Part shown: piece by piece, positions 8,078 through 17,233 of the stretch
Numbering within the stretch: the first letter of the stretch is position 1
How the letters are laid out: each line of letters opens with the position of its first letter
Assembly (NCBI GenBank): GCA_963753575.1
Contig: CAVWCR010000003.1
Span: 1,612,001 to 1,676,000, forward strand
Length of the DNA stretch: 64,000 nucleotides
Direction: 5' to 3'
Origin: VAZQ01 sp963753575
Lineage (GTDB): Bacteria; Pseudomonadota; Alphaproteobacteria; Rhizobiales; Xanthobacteraceae
The notes under the pieces: generated by a model
What the model saw: the letters and a program-made list of their open reading frames with translations, nothing else
Database searches by the model: none
Told to the model about the DNA's origin: nothing
Translations under genes and position numbers: made by a program

Positions 8078-11000
8078 ATGCGCATTGAGCGGCGATACAC
8101 CAAAGAGGGACAGTCGGCCTACGCGGACATCGAGTTCCGCCTGACCACGAGCGAGATCCGCAATCCGGACGGCTCGGTGGTGTTCCGTGCCGAGAATGTG
8201 GAAGTTCCGTCCACCTGGTCCCAGGTCGCCGCCGACGTCATCGCGCAGAAATATTTCCGCAAGGCCGGCGTGCCAGCGCGCCTGAAGAAGGTCGAGGAGC
8301 CGACGGTTCCGTCCTGGCTGTGGCGCTCGGCCCCCGACGAGGCTGCGCTCAAGGAACTGCCCGAGAAGGAGCGCACGATCGGCGAGCGCTCGTCCAAGCA
8401 GGTGTTCGAGCGGCTCGCCGGCACCTGGACCTATTGGGGCTGGAAGGGCGGCCACTTCGATTCGGAGTCGGACGCGCGCGCCTTCTTCGACGACCTCGTC
8501 TTTATGCTGGCGATGCAAATGGCGGCGCCGAACTCGCCGCAATGGTTCAACACCGGCCTGCACTGGGCCTACGGCATCGACGGCCCGAGCCAGGGCCACC
8601 ACTACGTCGACTTCAAGACCGGCAAGCTGACCAAGTCGAAGTCGGCCTACGAGCATCCGCAGCCGCACGCCTGCTTCATCCAGTCGATCCAGGACGACCT
8701 CGTCAACGACGGCGGGATCATGGACCTGTGGGTGCGCGAGGCGCGCCTGTTCAAATACGGCTCCGGCACCGGCTCGAACTTCTCGCGGCTGCGCGGCGAA
8801 GGCGAGAAGCTCGCGGGCGGCGGCAAGTCGTCCGGCCTGATGAGCTTCCTCAAGATCGGCGATCGCGCCGCGGGCGCGATCAAGTCGGGCGGCACCACGC
8901 GGCGCGCCGCCAAGATGGTGATCGTCGACACCGACCATCCCGACATCGAGCAGTTCATCGACTGGAAGGTGAACGAAGAGCAGAAGGTCGCCTGCCTCGT
9001 CACCGGCTCCAAGATCAACCACAGGCATCTGCGCGCAGTGCTCAAAGCCTGCGTCAACTGCGAGGGCTCGGGCGACGACTGCTTCGATCCGGAGAAGAAC
9101 CCGGTGCTCCGCCGCGAGATCAAGGCGGCGCGGCGCAACTGCGTGCCCGACAGCTACATCAAGCGGGTGATCCAGTTCGCCAAGCAGGGCGCCACCGACA
9201 TCCAGTTCCCGATCTACGACACCGACTGGGACTCGGAAGCCTATCTCACCGTCTCCGGGCAGAACTCCAACAACACGGTGCGTGTCACCGACGAGTTCCT
9301 CAAAGCCGTCGAGTCGGATGCCGAGTGGGACCTCACCTGGCGCACCAAGCCCGGCAAGATTGCCAAGACCGTGAAGGCGCGGCAGCTCTGGGAGAAGATC
9401 GGCTACGCCGCCTGGGCCTCGGCCGATCCGGGCCTGCAGTTCCACACCACCATCAACGACTGGCACACGTGTCCCGCCTCGGGTCCGATCATCGCGTCGA
9501 ACCCGTGCTCGGAATACATGTTCCTCGACGACACCGCCTGCAATCTCGCCTCGATGAACCTGCTTGCGTTCCGCGACGCGGCGACCGGCGAGTACGACGT
9601 CGAGGGCTATGAGCACGCCATCCGGCTATGGACCGTGGTGCTCGAGATCGCCGTCCTGATGGCGCAGTTCCCAAGCCGCGAGATCGCGCAGCTCTCCTAC
9701 GAGTTCCGCACGCTGGGCTTAGGCTACGCCAACGTCGGCGGCCTGCTGATGTCGTCGGGCATCCCCTACGACTCGGACGCCGGCCGCGAGCTCACCGGCA
9801 CGCTCACCGCGATCATGACCGGCATCTCGTATGCGACGTCAGCCGAGATGTCGAAGGAGCTCGGGCCGTTCCCCGGCTACAAGAAGAACCGCGAGCACAT
9901 GCTGCGCGTGATCCGCAACCACCGCCGCGCCGCCTATGGCGAGCGCTCGGGCTACGAGAAAGTCGCGACCCCGCCGGTGCCGCTCGACCATAAGCTTTGC
10001 CCGCAGGCCAAGCTCGTCGAGCACGCCAAGGCGGCCTGGGACCGCGCGCTCGAGCTCGGCAGCGCGCATGGCTTCCGCAACGCGCAAGTCTCGGTGGTGG
10101 CGCCGACCGGCACCATCGGGCTCGTTATGGATTGCGACACCACCGGCATCGAGCCCGACTTTGCGCTGGTGAAGTTCAAGAAGCTCGCCGGCGGCGGCTA
10201 CTTCAAGATCATCAACCGCGCCGTCCCTGAGGCACTGCGCGTCCTCGGCTACACGCCAGCCCAAATCGCCGAGATCGAGGCCTATGCGGTCGGCCATGGC
10301 TCGCTCGGCCAGGCGCCCGGCATCAACCACTCGACCTTGAAGGCCAAGGGCTTCACCGACGAGGCGATCGCCACGCTCGAAAAGGCCCTGCCGACCGCCT
10401 TCGACATCAAGTTCGTGTTCAACAAGTGGACGCTGGGCGAGGAGTTCTGCGTCAAGACGCTCGGCCTCGACGCCGCCGAGGTGGCCGACCCGAAGCTCGA
10501 CCTGCTCTCGGCCATCGGCTTCAGCAAGCGCGAGATCGACGCCGCCAACGTGCACGTCTGCGGCGCCATGACGATCGAGGGCGCGCCGCATCTCAAGCCC
10601 GAGCACTACGCGGTGTTCGACTGCGCCAATCCGTGCGGGCGCAACGGCAAGCGCTATCTCTCGGTCGAGAGCCACATCCGCATGCTGGCGGCGGCGCAGC
10701 CGTTCATCACCGGCGCGATCTCCAAGACCATCAACATGCCGAACGACGCCACGGTCGAGGACTGCAAGGCGGCCTATGTCCTCTCCTGGAAGCTCGGGCT
10801 GAAGGCCAACGCGCTCTACCGCGACGGCTCCAAGCTTTCGCAGCCGCTGCAGAGCCAGCTGATCGAGGACGACGAGGAAGACGATGACGTCATCGAAGCC
10901 TTCATCGACAAGCCGCAGGCCGCGCGCGTTTCTGCGCTCGCCGAGCGGGTGGTCGAGAAGGTGGTCGAGCGCATCGTGGTGATGCGCGAGCGCGAGCGCA

Positions 11001-11818
11001 TGCCCGACCGCCGCAAGGGCTATACGCAAAAGGCCGTGGTCGGCGGCCACAAGGTCTATCTGCGCACCGGCGAATACGACGACGGCCGCATCGGCGAGAT
11101 CTTCATCGACATGCACAAGGAAGGCGCGGCGCTGCGCTCCTTCATCAACAACTTCGCGATCGCGGTCTCGCTCGGCCTGCAATACGGCGTGCCGCTCGAC
11201 GAATACGTCGACGCCTTCACCTTCACCCGCTTCGAGCCGGCGGGCCCGGTGCAGGGCAACGACTCGATCAAGTACGCGACCTCGATCCTCGATTACGTGT
11301 TCCGCGAGCTCGCGGTGAGCTACCTCGAGCGCTTCGATCTCGCGCACGTCGATCCGACCGAAAGTGGCTTTGACGCGCTCGGCAAGGGCGTCGAGGAGGG
11401 CAAGCCCGCGGGCGTGCAATACGTCTCGCGCGGCCTCACCCGCTCGCGCACCGACAAGCTCGTGGTGATGCCGGGCGGCTCACCCTCCCCTGCAGGGGGA
11501 GGGTCGGACCGCGACGCGGTCCGGGGTGGGGTGTCGAACGTGACGGCGCTCGCCTCCTCTGGCGCGCGCGGCGAAGTCTCCGGCACCACCGCACTCAAGA
11601 CCGAGCCCGAGCGCAAGCTCTCGCCGGCTGAGCAGCTCGAAGTGCAGATCCCCTTCGCCAAGCCCGACCCCAAGGCGGCGGCGGCCGCGCGCCGCGCCGA
11701 GGCGAAGGCCAAGGGCTACGAAGGCGAGATGTGCTCGGAGTGCATGAACTTCACGCTGGTGAGGAACGGCACGTGCCTCAAGTGCGACACGTGCGGGTCA
11801 ACGACGGGGTGTTCGTGA
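8078..11818 (+). CDS. nrdJ: Vitamin B12-dependent (class II) ribonucleotide reductase
   Basis: 1246 residues from the ATG at 8078 (MRIERRYTKEGQ), the start seen in alphaproteobacterial NrdJ; the frame is open further upstream but lacks family similarity. It reduces NDPs or NTPs to deoxyribonucleotides using an adenosylcobalamin-derived thiyl radical. The active-site loop N-x-C-x-E is present as NPCSE at 475-479, inside a long catalytic barrel with GSGTGSNFSRLRG and APTGTIGLVMDCDTTGIEPD. The C-terminal tail has the thiol/zinc motif CSECMN and CLKCDTCGS. Between barrel and tail a palindromic repeat adds a Gly/Ser/Pro-rich insert (about 1135-1150). No nrdA/B was seen in the window. Confidence 0.97.
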   Translation: MRIERRYTKEGQSAYADIEFRLTTSEIRNPDGSVVFRAENVEVPSTWSQVAADVIAQKYFRKAGVPARLKKVEEPTVPSWLWRSAPDEAALKELPEKERTIGERSSKQVFERLAGTWTYWGWKGGHFDSESDARAFFDDLVFMLAMQMAAPNSPQWFNTGLHWAYGIDGPSQGHHYVDFKTGKLTKSKSAYEHPQPHACFIQSIQDDLVNDGGIMDLWVREARLFKYGSGTGSNFSRLRGEGEKLAGGGKSSGLMSFLKIGDRAAGAIKSGGTTRRAAKMVIVDTDHPDIEQFIDWKVNEEQKVACLVTGSKINHRHLRAVLKACVNCEGSGDDCFDPEKNPVLRREIKAARRNCVPDSYIKRVIQFAKQGATDIQFPIYDTDWDSEAYLTVSGQNSNNTVRVTDEFLKAVESDAEWDLTWRTKPGKIAKTVKARQLWEKIGYAAWASADPGLQFHTTINDWHTCPASGPIIASNPCSEYMFLDDTACNLASMNLLAFRDAATGEYDVEGYEHAIRLWTVVLEIAVLMAQFPSREIAQLSYEFRTLGLGYANVGGLLMSSGIPYDSDAGRELTGTLTAIMTGISYATSAEMSKELGPFPGYKKNREHMLRVIRNHRRAAYGERSGYEKVATPPVPLDHKLCPQAKLVEHAKAAWDRALELGSAHGFRNAQVSVVAPTGTIGLVMDCDTTGIEPDFALVKFKKLAGGGYFKIINRAVPEALRVLGYTPAQIAEIEAYAVGHGSLGQAPGINHSTLKAKGFTDEAIATLEKALPTAFDIKFVFNKWTLGEEFCVKTLGLDAAEVADPKLDLLSAIGFSKREIDAANVHVCGAMTIEGAPHLKPEHYAVFDCANPCGRNGKRYLSVESHIRMLAAAQPFITGAISKTINMPNDATVEDCKAAYVLSWKLGLKANALYRDGSKLSQPLQSQLIEDDEEDDDVIEAFIDKPQAARVSALAERVVEKVVERIVVMRERERMPDRRKGYTQKAVVGGHKVYLRTGEYDDGRIGEIFIDMHKEGAALRSFINNFAIAVSLGLQYGVPLDEYVDAFTFTRFEPAGPVQGNDSIKYATSILDYVFRELAVSYLERFDLAHVDPTESGFDALGKGVEEGKPAGVQYVSRGLTRSRTDKLVVMPGGSPSPAGGGSDRDAVRGGVSNVTALASSGARGEVSGTTALKTEPERKLSPAEQLEVQIPFAKPDPKAAAAARRAEAKAKGYEGEMCSECMNFTLVRNGTCLKCDTCGSTTGCS
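11482..11523. repeat. REP-like palindromic element inserted in frame in nrdJ
   Basis: Two adjacent hairpins: accctcccc/ggggagggt with a tgcag loop (11482-11504), and cggaccgc-gac-gcggtccg (11505-11523), followed by ggggtgggg. This G/C palindrome type is widespread between genes in Bradyrhizobium-like genomes. Here it is translated, giving SPSPAGGGSDRDAVRGGVS without breaking the frame. Confidence 0.85.
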
Positions 11819-12049
11819 CCTCTTTGACGCTGTTACAGCTAACCCTTTGCGGCGATGGGCAAAGTAGGCCCTAAAAAGTACGTCCCCTAATCGGGGCACA
11901 GCAGGCTCTCCACTCGGCGTCACTGGTGCAGAGTGAAGAGACCAGAATCGTTCGCGGCGGGGTTCGGCCTCGCCGCGAAAATGGCGCGACGAACGAATCA
12001 TGAATCAACGCTGAGACGCACGGTGACTGGCGTGGTTGCAGAAACCAAT

Positions 12050-13012
12050 ATGGATGAGACGGCGGCGACGGCCAACGTGAAACCCTACCGGGTGCTCAGT
12101 CTGGATGGTGGCGGGATGCGCGGCATCTACACCGCGGCCTTCCTCGACCGCCTCGTCACCCAATTCGCACGCACGCGAGGCGTGGAATGCCTCGATCTCG
12201 GGAAGGGATTTGACCTGATCACTGGCACGAGCACAGGGGCCATCGTCGCCGGCGCGCTCGCAGTCGGCCGTCCCATGGGAGAGATCGTCAAGCTATACCG
12301 CGACCACGGTCGCCAGATCTTTCGCCACCGGATCAAAGGCACGCCCAGCGCGATCTGGCGCATGTTCGTCGGGGGCCGCTACGTGCGGCAGGGCGACGCC
12401 GTGCTGCGCCAAGCCCTGACCGGCATGCTCGGGGGCACGACGATGCTCGACATCTTCCAGAAGCGCGGCATCTCGTTGTCCATTCCGGCGGTCTTGATGA
12501 GCAGTCATCGATCCTGGGTCTTCAAGAAGACTACTGCAAGCGGAGTGCGCGACGACCACTACATGCTGGCCGACGTGTGCATGGCTTCGAGCGCCGCGCC
12601 GATCTTTCGGTCACTGGCGGCCGTGACGGACCCCAACGCCGATCACGGCGTTGTGCAGGTGTTTGCCCACCCATCGATTGGACGCGTCGTCGTCTCGCTT
12701 GCCTGGAGGCGTCCAGCGCAAGATGTCGGGGGCCAAGGTCGTAGTCGTGGGCTGCGGCGCTCTGGGATCCGGCGTGGCCCGCATGCTAGCGCAGGCCGGC
12801 GTCGAGCACCTGCGCCTCGTCGATCCCGAGAACCTCGGCTGGGAGAACATCCGCCGCCACGAATTGGGAGGACGAGCCGTCGGCCTCGGAAAGGCACAGG
12901 CCCTGGCCGGCACCATCCGCGCCAACCTGCCGATGATCGGCTTCGTACAGGGTTACAAGATGACGTTCGCGACTTTCGCGCGCGAACATCCCGAGGCGCT
13001 GAGGCAGGCTGA
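12050..13012 (+). pseudogene. capV: CBASS effector CapV-like patatin phospholipase, 3'-truncated
   Basis: From the ATG at 12050 (the frame is open from 11933) the protein has the patatin fold: LSLDGGGMRGIYTAAFLDRL gives the oxyanion motif GGGMRG (20-25), ITGTSTGAI holds the nucleophile Ser61 in GTSTG, and CMASSAAPIFRSLAAV is the late conserved block. Family similarity stops at VVQVFA (residue 206, base 12667), exactly where the catalytic DGG motif should follow. Beyond this the frame runs through the next gene in the wrong phase to 13012. Without the Asp of the Ser-Asp dyad it cannot be an active lipase. In type II CBASS, CapV is activated by a cyclic nucleotide and degrades the membrane. Confidence 0.8.
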
Positions 13013-13481
13013 CCTGATCGTGAGTTGCACCGGCGACTGGACGGCCGATGCATCGGTCGAACACGCCTTGACGCAGCCTGGCTACCAAGCTTTGGCCGTG
13101 TATGGGTGGATGGAGGCGCACGCCCTCGCCGCGCACGCCGTCCTGGTCAGCAACTCGAGCGCAAGGCTATCCGACGGCTTCGATGAACATGGGGAATTCC
13201 GGTTGCCCGCGGTCGCGGGCGGCAAGCCGCCACCGCCCGAATGCGGCGGGGCGTCAACCCCGTTCGGCGCGATCGAACTCTCCAACGCCCAGGCTCTCGT
13301 GGCCAGGCTCGCGATCGACGCCTTGCGCGGCCTTGATTGCGCGCCAGCCTGGCGTTCGTGGCTCGCGGATGCCGCGGCGTTCGAGGAAGCGGACGCGGCG
13401 GTCGCCTCCGGTTGGGTGGCAAAGCGAGGACAACCTGGCGAGATAGGCGGCTTGTTCAGCGGCGATTGGGCGTTCCGATGA
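12669..13481 (+). pseudogene. cap2: Cap2-like E1 (ThiF/ubiquitin-activating) domain, E2 half missing
   Basis: The frame is open from 12651; family similarity starts just past the junction at 12668. It shows a full E1 adenylation domain: nucleotide loop VVVVGCGALGSG, LVDPENLGWENIRRH with the conserved Asp, Asn and Arg residues, and a cysteine in PPECGGASTPFGAIE that fits the catalytic E1 Cys of Cap2. CBASS Cap2 is an E2-E1 fusion of about 600 residues that conjugates the cyclase; here the whole E2 half is absent. An internal ATG at 12723 could restart translation. Its stop overlaps the start of the JAMM gene (ATGA), as in intact operons. Confidence 0.78.
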
Positions 13482-13981
13482 GCGAGCCGGATCTCATGTT
13501 CCCGGTCGGGCCGGTCTCGGTCCACATCCGAGCCCAGGCGCTCGCGACTTTCCACGCGTATCGGCAGCGACGGTTCTTCCATCGCGAGGCCGGCGGCCAG
13601 CTCTTCGCACGAGTTCGCGGAAACGACTGGGAGATCGTCACCGCGACCGGACCGCGGGCGCGGGACCGCCGAGACCGCTTTTCATTCTGGCCGCACCGGG
13701 CCTCCGAGCAGGACGAAATTTACGAGCACCATGCGCTAGGTCTGGAATACGTCGGCGACTGGCACACGCATCCGCAGAACGTGCCGAGCCCCTCCTCTGA
13801 TGACCTAACGAGCATCCGCAATGTCGTTCGCCGATCGATCCATCATCCTCCCGGATTCTTGCTCCTGATAGTCGGGCGAAGCCCCTTCCCAATCGGACTT
13901 TGGGCCTCTTTCCATTCCATCGACGGCACTTCGTCCGAAGCTAAGGATTGGCAGTTCGTGCCGGCGTCTTGCGTTCGATAG
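13478..13981 (+). CDS. cap3: Cap3-like JAB/JAMM isopeptidase of CBASS
   Basis: 167 residues; the ATG overlaps the stop of the E1 gene. It carries an intact zinc peptidase motif: Glu37 in HREAGGQL and H-x-H-x(10)-D as GDWHTHPQNVPSPSSDD (His96, His98, Asp109). Known role of Cap3: it removes the CBASS cyclase from conjugates made by Cap2. Its two partners here are damaged and no cyclase gene is near, so any activity would be orphaned. The reading frame itself shows no damage. A role in some other ThiF/JAB pathway is the alternative. Confidence 0.85.
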   Translation: MSEPDLMFPVGPVSVHIRAQALATFHAYRQRRFFHREAGGQLFARVRGNDWEIVTATGPRARDRRDRFSFWPHRASEQDEIYEHHALGLEYVGDWHTHPQNVPSPSSDDLTSIRNVVRRSIHHPPGFLLLIVGRSPFPIGLWASFHSIDGTSSEAKDWQFVPASCVR

Positions 13982-14087
13982 TCAAAGGCACGAGCAGAAC
14001 GCCTACTCAACAACGAGTCAAACAAAAAGAATATTCTCAAAAACTAGCACCGCTCGTAGGGAGACGTAATACTTTCATCGCGGACAT

Positions 14088-14158
14088 TGGGTTGAGCTCT
14101 TGCGAAACCCATCGCTTCGCCCGCAACGGCATGATGGGTTTCACTGCCGCTCAACCCA
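14088..14158. repeat. Nested inverted-repeat intergenic element
   Basis: Outer arms tgggttgagc (14088-14097) and gctcaaccca (14149-14158); inner arms gcgaaacccatc and gatgggtttcac. Elements built from 'gatgggtttcgc...gctcaacccatcc' are common between genes in Hyphomicrobiales. It lies 3' to both the CBASS remnant and the leftward gene at 14173. Confidence 0.7.
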
Positions 14159-14172
14159 TCCTACACGCCGCC

Positions 14173-14415
14173 CTACTCCTTCGCCTTCAACTGCCCCTCG
14201 TTCGCCGCGATGAAGGCGCGAATGTCGTCCGCCATGTCCAACAACTTCAACCACTGTTCCTTGTACAAGGTGACCGGAAAGCGTCCCATGCCGTAGATCG
14301 AGACGGCGCCCTTTTCGCTCACCTTCATGCGAATACCGGTCGACGCCCCTTTCTTGAGAGCCGCATTCTCGCGGCGCAGGCGCTCCAGCTCGGCTTTGAT
14401 GTCGTCGTCGGACAT
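14173..14415 (-). CDS. Conserved 80-residue hypothetical with N-terminal coiled coil
   Basis: Start at ATG 14415. The product begins MSDDDIKAELERLRRENAAL, a heptad-like coiled coil, followed by a compact conserved domain (MKVSEKGAVSIYGMGRFPVT, then LYKEQWLKLLDMADDIRAFI). Proteins of this exact build are widespread in alpha- and deltaproteobacteria as uncharacterised small proteins. No membrane span and no signal peptide. Nothing in the surroundings suggests a function. Confidence 0.75.
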   Translation of the reverse strand: MSDDDIKAELERLRRENAALKKGASTGIRMKVSEKGAVSIYGMGRFPVTLYKEQWLKLLDMADDIRAFIAANEGQLKAKE

Positions 14416-14575
14416 TGCGTTCCCAGTGTTCTGATGTTGGATGACCTTAGCTCTACCCCTATCGGCGCGCCATTGGCAACTGCGAGACCTTGGGAGGCGC
14501 ACCCCTAACCAGCTCATGCGATGAGCCGCCGTCACCACATCAGCGACGGATCAGCGACAGCGCAATCGCTCGCTG

Positions 14576-14603
14576 CCTGGATGACGCCAAAGCGTCATCC
14601 AGG
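14576..14603. repeat. 12-bp-arm hairpin in front of the TPR protease gene
   Basis: cctggatgacgc, loop caaa, gcgtcatccagg: perfect arms. It ends about 25 bases before the GGAGG of the gene at 14640. No T-run follows, so a role in the 5' leader or as a REP-like unit fits better than termination. Confidence 0.7.
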
Positions 14604-14639
14604 TATAGTCGCTTTGCCGCAATCGACGGAGGCATCCGC

Positions 14640-15740
14640 ATGACGCGCGCTGGCATCGCCAAGTCGGCTTGTCTCTTGTCGCTCATCGTTGCGAGTGCCG
14701 CCCTGAGCGCTCCGGCCGCATCCCAAACTCCGGGCGCGGGCAACATGGATAACCTGCTCGCGGTCATGGAGCGACTGTCGCTCAAGCTCCCGATCAGCGT
14801 CTACGGGAGCGATGCGGTCCGGCAACCGCTCGATGAGCTCAGCCGTGAACGCTGCGATCAGCAGGCGATCGCGAACCTCGGCAAGGCGCTGGAGAATGCC
14901 GGCTACAGACGAGAGGCTTCGACCGCGCTGGTGAGCTATTCTGAGACTTGCGGCGGCGATCCGCGCTCCCTGCACTCAGCGGTCACCATCCTGCTGAGGC
15001 TGTCCGACTATGGAACTGCCGCGACGGTCGCCTCGAAGGCCATCGCGCTCGAGCCGTTCAACGGCGGCGCCTATCTCCAGCGGGCTCTTGCCCACGAATT
15101 CGGCGGCTTGCTGCAGAAGGCGATCGACGATTACACGACCGCCATCGAGCTGATCGGAGATAAGCAGAAGATACCGAGCCTCAGCTATTTCGGCCTGGCC
15201 CGCAGCTACGACAAGCTGGGCCAGTCCTGTGACGCGGTATTGCCGATCGAGACGTGGATTGCGCTCAATCCGGAGCACAACGACAACACTCAGACGCAAG
15301 CGATGATCGCGACCTATCGGAGCAAGGGCAAATGCGAGCTCGGCACCGCGACCGGCGAAGAAGTCTTCCCCGTGTCGCGGCCGAACAGCGTCGTCAAGTT
15401 GCCGGTCTCGATCAACGGAACGCGGGGCCTCTTCGTCCTCGATACCGGCGCGACCTTCGTCTCCCTGAAAAACACGTTCGCGCGGAAGGCCAAGGTGCAG
15501 GTCGACCGTAACAGCATCGTGCGACTGCACACGGCCAACGGGGCCAGCGCGGGAAAGCGCGGCCGCGCCGAAACGATCGAGCTGCGCACGCTCCTGGCCA
15601 AGAACGTTGCGGTGGTTGTGCAGGATGACGCCAAAGGCTCCTATGGAACGGGCGTCGATGGCCTGCTCGGCATGAGCTTCCTGTCCCGCTTCAGGCTGAC
15701 ATTCGATGCCCGATCGGTCAGGGTCTCGGCCAGAAACTAG
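14640..15740 (+). CDS. Secreted TPR protein with retropepsin-like aspartic protease domain
   Basis: 366 residues from the ATG at 14640, which has GGAGG eight bases upstream. A signal peptide ends near SAPAASQ. Residues about 90-250 form TPR-like helices (SKAIALEPFNGGAYLQRALA, AIDDYTTAIELIGDK). The C-terminal domain (about 270-366) is of the clan AA single-chain type: FVLDTGATFVSL carries the catalytic DTGA, followed by GVDGLLGMSFLSRF. Such periplasmic proteases are common in alphaproteobacteria, with unknown substrates. Conserved cysteines (RERCDQQ, SETCGG, GQSCDA, KGKCEL) suggest disulfides. Confidence 0.88.
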   Translation: MTRAGIAKSACLLSLIVASAALSAPAASQTPGAGNMDNLLAVMERLSLKLPISVYGSDAVRQPLDELSRERCDQQAIANLGKALENAGYRREASTALVSYSETCGGDPRSLHSAVTILLRLSDYGTAATVASKAIALEPFNGGAYLQRALAHEFGGLLQKAIDDYTTAIELIGDKQKIPSLSYFGLARSYDKLGQSCDAVLPIETWIALNPEHNDNTQTQAMIATYRSKGKCELGTATGEEVFPVSRPNSVVKLPVSINGTRGLFVLDTGATFVSLKNTFARKAKVQVDRNSIVRLHTANGASAGKRGRAETIELRTLLAKNVAVVVQDDAKGSYGTGVDGLLGMSFLSRFRLTFDARSVRVSARN

Positions 15741-15872
15741 CGCAGGGCAGTAGTTTGTAAGATGGGTCGCCCTTCGTGAGCGTCGCTCGCGTGCGCGTAA
15801 GGCGTGAGCGCGCGTCCATGGCCCGTCGCAGATGGGCACTGACGCCCTTTAGCACACGCCATGGCGTCAGGC

Positions 15873-16256
15873 TTACCGCCGCCTCGCCTGCGTGGGATGC
15901 TGCGAGAGCGCGTCATGCCCGCCCATGACCGGCAGAATCACGCCGGCCAGAAAGCACACCGCCACGACCGCCGGGATCCATGGACGCACCTGTTGAAAGA
16001 CGCGCGCCATCTTCGGCTGGTTTGTTCGCGCGGCCCAATCGCGCAACGCGTAGCCAAGCGTCGCCACCAGGACCCCGAGCGCGAAGGCCATGATGCCGTT
16101 GAGCACGCCCTTCTTCAGCGCGATGGCGCCGCCGTAAGGCCAGATCGCCGACAGAAATGCCAGCAGCGCCACAGCGCCGACCGCATTGATGATGATGAAT
16201 GCCTTCTGACCCTCGATCAGCACACGGTCCTTGGGGTCGCGCACAGGATCGTCCAT
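15873..16256 (-). CDS. Three-span membrane protein, paralogue of the gene at 18550
   Basis: 127 residues; ATG 16256 has GGAG upstream. The cytoplasmic start MDDPVRDPKDRVLIEGQKAF leads into three hydrophobic segments (about 20-43, 52-72, 95-115), the last being AVVAVCFLAGVILPVMGG. The paralogue at 18550-18957 shares EGQKA-IIINAVGAV, LKKGVL-GI-AFA-G and FLAGVILPV-GG. Family unknown to me. Its leader and first codons are repeated in degenerate form at 19173-19320. Confidence 0.75.
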   Translation of the reverse strand: MDDPVRDPKDRVLIEGQKAFIIINAVGAVALLAFLSAIWPYGGAIALKKGVLNGIMAFALGVLVATLGYALRDWAARTNQPKMARVFQQVRPWIPAVVAVCFLAGVILPVMGGHDALSQHPTQARRR

Positions 16257-16400
16257 CGCCGAATTCTCCTTCGCTATCCGCCGCGCTGGCTGCATCTCGC
16301 CCCTGACGTCACCTGCATGGCGTCAGCTAGACGCATTGCGTCCGTCATGGCAACGCGCGCGGTCGCGTTCTCCCCTGCAAAAAACTCCTTGTGGCGCAGT
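16254..16400 (-). repeat. Leader plus start of the paralogue family, copy 1
   Basis: On the minus strand this segment runs from ttttttgcaggggagaa through gacgcaat-cgtctagctga-ccatg to the gene start ATGGACGATCCT. The same ordered blocks recur at 19173-19320. The 338 bases that remain up to the gene at 16739 hold no recognisable gene. Confidence 0.6.
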
Positions 16401-16738
16401 GTGTTACCGGTGGAATGCGCGGCCCGGCGGCCGCAACCTGCCGCCGGCACGGCCCACGGATGCGTCGTGCAGGCAGGCCAACGGCAGCGGGTCGCGCCTG
16501 CGCCCGAGCGCATCACCCGGCAGCGGCATCCTTCATTCCCAGGACCAAAGCATTGCCATGCCGCGGGCTGCGCCGCCCGGGCAAGCTCTGATGGGGGCAG
16601 CTTTTTTGCGCCTCGGCGATCTTGGCGCACGCCTCCTCACCGGGACCTCCGGCTGATTTACCGCGCCCGCGCGCCGGCGACAGGATGGCGGGCGTGCACC
16701 GAAACGGTGGACGCAGGACAAAGCCATGGGAGACGATC

Positions 16739-17053
16739 ATGCGTTTGCTGCTTTCAGTCTCGATAGCATTGGTGACCCTCGGAGCGAGCTGCGCGACCGC
16801 CGTTGCGTTCCAGGCCGCCCGCGTCGCCGAGCCGACGGGCGCGGTCATCGACATCGCCCAAACATGCAGATGCACCGGCGGCTACACCAGCGGCGGGCAT
16901 GTTGTTTGCACGCAACATGACTGCCATGACGTCCTGACGTTTGCGCCAAACCCGTTCAAGCAGGTGCGCAGCGCGAAAGATTGCCCGCGCTCCAGGATGC
17001 TCTTCTGCGACTACGGAACGTGCAAGCTGGTTTGCGACACAGATAAGAAATAG
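16739..17053 (+). CDS. Secreted cysteine-rich protein of unknown function
   Basis: 104 residues from the ATG at 16739 (GGGAG eight bases upstream). A signal peptide, MRLLLSVSIALVTLGASCAT, is cleaved near AVAFQA. The mature part of about 80 residues has eight cysteines (TCRCTGG, VVCTQHDCHD, KDCPRS, LFCDYGTCKLVC), so a disulfide-knotted periplasmic or secreted protein is likely. I do not recognise the family. It is followed by genes for other small envelope proteins. Confidence 0.72.
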   Translation: MRLLLSVSIALVTLGASCATAVAFQAARVAEPTGAVIDIAQTCRCTGGYTSGGHVVCTQHDCHDVLTFAPNPFKQVRSAKDCPRSRMLFCDYGTCKLVCDTDKK

Positions 17054-17130
17054 TGCGCGGGCCGCAGCCGCTTGCGGGCGCAACACGCCGTCGCTGTTGC
17101 GCCCTGGGCGCCTCCACCATTCAGCCATTG

Positions 17131-17172
17131 CGTGACGGCCATCACAGCCGCCCGTTCGCACCCGCGCTAGAT
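17131..17172 (+). promoter_or_regulatory. CRP-like operator with class II promoter geometry, site 1
   Basis: CGTGA-cggcca-TCACA (17131-17146) differs by one base from the CRP-type dyad TGTGA-N6-TCACA. CTAGAT at 17167-17172 is a fair -10 hexamer and puts the dyad centre near -41, the spacing at which an activator touches RNA polymerase in class II promoters. Site 2 at 17923 has the same layout. Downstream is the gene at 17234. Confidence 0.55.
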
Positions 17173-17233
17173 CGCGGCCAAACGGCAGATGCCGTCAGCC
17201 GGGCGCATGCGCGCCGATACAAGGAGCAGTCCC

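Noticed and set aside
8024..9616. A 530-codon open frame antisense to nrdJ
   Set aside because: Mirror of NrdJ coding with no motifs; the plus-strand protein is unmistakable. The same holds for 9839-11419.
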